Under the pieces are notes generated by a model. That model was not told the DNA's origin. It worked only from the letters and a program-made list of their open reading frames with translations, and made no database searches. From contig JBFWVA010000006.1 in assembly GCA_050246995.1 (NCBI GenBank), forward strand, positions 124,001 through 188,000: a DNA stretch of 64,000 nucleotides, in the 5' to 3' direction. This DNA comes from SHVO01 sp050246995 (lineage in GTDB: Bacteria > Pseudomonadota > Alphaproteobacteria > Rhodospirillales > Rhodospirillaceae). Positions 61,950-64,000 of this stretch are shown here, piece by piece (positions within the stretch are counted from its first letter, which is position 1; the number at the start of each line of letters is the position of its first letter). Made by a program: the position numbers and the translations under genes.

Positions 61950-62963
61950 ATGAACGACATGGCACCAGGGAACACCGAGGTCGCCTCCCTCATGGAGCGC
62001 ATCCTTTACGAGATCAAAAAGGTTGTGGTCGGACAGGACCACTTCCTTGAACGCGTGCTTGTAGCGATCCTCGCTCAAGGTCATCTTCTCGTCGAAGGCG
62101 TTCCCGGCCTCGCGAAAACGCTGACGGTGAACACTCTGGCTCGCACCGTTCGCGGCACGTTCAAGCGCATCCAGTTCACGCCGGACCTGGTGCCCGCCGA
62201 TCTCGTCGGCACGCGCATCTATAATCAGAAGACGGGCGACTTCACGACCTCGCTCGGCCCTGTATTCACCAATCTCCTTCTCGCGGACGAAATCAACCGT
62301 GCCCCGGCGAAGGTGCAAAGCGCTTTGCTCGAAGTCATGCAAGAGCGCCAAGTCACCATCGCGGGCGAAACGCATAAGGTGCCCGAGCCCTTCCTCGTGA
62401 TGGCCACCCAGAACCCCATTGAAACCGAAGGCACCTACCCGCTGCCTGAAGCGCAGATCGACCGTTTCATGATGAAGGTCCTGGTGAGCTATCCCACCGA
62501 AGAGGAAGAATTCGTCATCGTCAGCCGCGTGACCGGCGTGGCGGCATCTCTCGCCGCCGTCGCGACCACGGAACAGCTGGTGGCTATGCAGCGCGAATGC
62601 CGCAACACGTATGTGGACCCGGCCCTGATCCAGTACGCCGTGAAACTCACGGCAGCATCGCGCGATCCAGAGCGCTACGGCGTCAGCGGCATGAACAATT
62701 ATATTCAGTACGGCGCCAGCCCGCGCGCTTCGATCAACATGATTGAAGGCGCCCGCGCACTCGCCTACCTGCGAGGACGCGATTACGTGCTGCCGCAGGA
62801 CCTCGTCGACTTAGCGCCCGACGTTATGCGTCACCGTCTTGTGCTGACCTACGAAGCTTTGTCGGAATCCGTAACGCCCGACATGATCGTGCAGCGCCTG
62901 ATGCAACATATTGCCGCGCCCGATAAGCCGCTGGAGAGCCATGTCCGCGTCGCTGCAAGCTGA
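61950..62963 (+). CDS. MoxR-family AAA+ ATPase
   Basis: A 337-residue MoxR-type AAA+ protein. Walker A is VEGVPGLAKTLTV, Walker B is LLLADEINRAPAKVQSALLE, sensor 1 is MATQNPIETEGTYPLPEAQ. MoxR proteins act as chaperones or assembly factors for metal- or VWA-domain partners. Its stop lies inside the DUF58 gene (23-base overlap), the usual MoxR-DUF58-Bat order. Cytoplasmic. Confidence 0.94.
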   Translation: MNDMAPGNTEVASLMERILYEIKKVVVGQDHFLERVLVAILAQGHLLVEGVPGLAKTLTVNTLARTVRGTFKRIQFTPDLVPADLVGTRIYNQKTGDFTTSLGPVFTNLLLADEINRAPAKVQSALLEVMQERQVTIAGETHKVPEPFLVMATQNPIETEGTYPLPEAQIDRFMMKVLVSYPTEEEEFVIVSRVTGVAASLAAVATTEQLVAMQRECRNTYVDPALIQYAVKLTAASRDPERYGVSGMNNYIQYGASPRASINMIEGARALAYLRGRDYVLPQDLVDLAPDVMRHRLVLTYEALSESVTPDMIVQRLMQHIAAPDKPLESHVRVAAS

Positions 62964-63876
62964 AACACTCCTCCGCAAGATTGAGTGGACGGTCATCCGC
63001 CGGCTCGACGGCGCGCTTCAGGGCGACTACCGCACCCTGTTCCGCGGCCACGGGCTCGATCTCGCTGGCTTGCGCGAATACCAGCACAACGACGATGTCC
63101 GTCATATCGATTGGAATGTGACGGCCCGGCTCGAGGTGCCGCACGTACGTCAGTACAACGAGGATCGCGAAATCACCGCATGGTTCCTCCTCGATCTTTC
63201 GCCTTCGGTCGATTTCGGGTCCGTGGAAATCAAGAAGCGCGCGGTACTTACTGAATTCGTGACAGTGCTGTCGCGGCTGCTCACGCGTCACGGCAACCGC
63301 GTCGGCGCGCTGTTTTTTTCCGGCGGCGTTGATTCGATGATCCCGGCAGGCACTGGGCGTAAACATGTGCTGCGGATCATGAATACCCTTATGACCCGTC
63401 CGGAACTGTCCAGGGCGCCCGCGACGGATTTGACGCCGTTCCTGCGCGCCGCGATGCAAGTGATACGCCGGCGTTCGCTGGTTTTCCTGGTGTCCGATTT
63501 CATCAGCACGCCCGGATGGGATGAGCCTCTCGGTTATCTCGCTCAGCGTCACGAAACCTTGGCGGTGCGGCTGTTCGACCCCCTCGAACGGGAACTCCCC
63601 GATTTGGGGCTCGTTGTGATGCAAGATGCCGAAACCGGCGAACAGGTCTTCGTGGACACGGCGGACAAGCGTTTTCGTAAGCGATTTTCGGGTGTTGCCG
63701 AGCGCCGCGAGCGCGAACTCCGGTCGGCGTTCGGGCGCGCCGGGGTAGATGCCCTGGAACTCTCAACCGGCGATAACCTTGTGGATACGATTCTCCGCTT
63801 CGCCGATTTGCGCAAACGGCGTAGCCTTCTTTCGGGCGGCGCGAGCATGCCCAAGCACTTGGAAGCGCAAGTATGA
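62941..63876 (+). CDS. DUF58 protein of the MoxR locus
   Basis: A 311-residue DUF58 protein with a von Willebrand-A-like fold. LAGLREYQHNDDVRHIDWN and the MIDAS-like segment WFLLDLSPSVDFGS are the family core; SLVFLVSDFISTPGWDEPL is the later strand. ATG 62941 overlaps the moxR end. It is expected to act with MoxR in assembling or regulating envelope or aerotolerance factors; targets are unknown. Confidence 0.92.
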   Translation: MSASLQAETLLRKIEWTVIRRLDGALQGDYRTLFRGHGLDLAGLREYQHNDDVRHIDWNVTARLEVPHVRQYNEDREITAWFLLDLSPSVDFGSVEIKKRAVLTEFVTVLSRLLTRHGNRVGALFFSGGVDSMIPAGTGRKHVLRIMNTLMTRPELSRAPATDLTPFLRAAMQVIRRRSLVFLVSDFISTPGWDEPLGYLAQRHETLAVRLFDPLERELPDLGLVVMQDAETGEQVFVDTADKRFRKRFSGVAERRERELRSAFGRAGVDALELSTGDNLVDTILRFADLRKRRSLLSGGASMPKHLEAQV

Positions 63877-64000
63877 AGTTTCTTTCGCCCATTATGTTAT
63901 GGCTGCTGCTCGCCGTGCCGGCGCTTGTGGCGCTGTATCTGTATGTGCTGAAGCGCAAGAAGAAGATGGCGCTGCGCTATGCAAATATCGGCATGGTGAA
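63873..64000 (+). CDS. BatA-like membrane protein, 5' end only
   Basis: The first 42 codons of a gene overlapping the DUF58 stop (ATGA). The hydrophobic start (FLSPIMLWLLLAVPALVALY) followed by LKRKKKMALRYANIG is typical of the BatA/aerotolerance N-terminal domain, which is normally followed by a VWA domain. Truncated by the window. Confidence 0.85.
   Translation, partial: MKFLSPIMLWLLLAVPALVALYLYVLKRKKKMALRYANIGMV

Overview
The window reads as a stretch of chromosome from a GC-rich, aerobic, Gram-negative alphaproteobacterium. Supporting this are a class I lysyl-tRNA synthetase, a CtaA/COX15 heme A synthase, groES-groEL under a CIRCE operator, a TonB/ExbB/ExbD energiser with a TonB-dependent receptor, and a hopanoid-lipid gene neighbourhood (hpnA, K, N, M, I, L). 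I cannot name the genus. I found no rRNA, tRNA, CRISPR array, insertion sequence or prophage; the content is mostly housekeeping and envelope genes.

Layout. 1-7.3 kb: a truncated PAS-GGDEF signalling gene, a 64-residue small protein, the MsrPQ periplasmic methionine-sulfoxide repair pair, and a minus-strand operon tonB-exbB-exbD-exbD-TPR. 7.3-7.9 kb: a non-coding, AT-richer gap with a near-perfect palindromic operator candidate. 7.9-17.1 kb: a membrane protein with a degenerate GGDEF domain, trans-aconitate methyltransferase, queF, msrB with a DUF2333 gene, a DMT-type permease, a Cache-HAMP-PP2C phosphatase and a protein with a degenerate EAL fold. 17.4-26.9 kb: a plus-strand fatty-acid beta-oxidation operon (SCP2, fadD, fadA, an HAD-ECH fusion, an exported intradiol-dioxygenase-like protein, an acyl-CoA dehydrogenase, a thioesterase, an FKBP). 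26.9-34.5 kb, minus strand: a DUF1800/DUF1501 pair, a TonB-dependent receptor with a leader able to hide its own ribosome binding site, and class I lysS. 34.7-42.3 kb: hydrolase, GH13 alpha-glucosidase, a DinG/XPD-type helicase, small regulators and panE. 42.4-51.3 kb: groES-groEL, a glycosyltransferase/lipid-A-N-domain pair, ctaA-tldD, a histidine kinase, a PAP2 protein and a cold-shock gene. 51.3-60.9 kb: the hopanoid-associated block. 61.0-64.0 kb: a membrane-anchored trypsin-like protease followed by moxR, DUF58 and the start of a Bat-type gene, cut by the window end.

How it fits together. The hopanoid block carries the tailoring and transport half of the pathway: HpnA (sugar epimerase-like), HpnI (glycosyltransferase) and HpnK (deacetylase) act on the bacteriohopanetetrol side chain, and HpnN (RND-type) with HpnM (MlaC-like) move hopanoids to the outer membrane. 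The cyclase and squalene genes and the radical-SAM gene hpnJ are not in the window, while an Fe(II)/2-oxoglutarate dioxygenase gene sits between hpnK and hpnN. The TonB system at 4.7-7.2 kb would power receptors such as the one at 30-33 kb. Three cyclic-di-GMP-type proteins occur in the first 17 kb; two have lost catalytic motifs and are more likely sensors or scaffolds.

The observations I rate highest are the SD-sequestering leader of the TonB-dependent receptor, the dioxygenase embedded in the hopanoid block, and the exported intradiol-dioxygenase-like protein inside the beta-oxidation operon.
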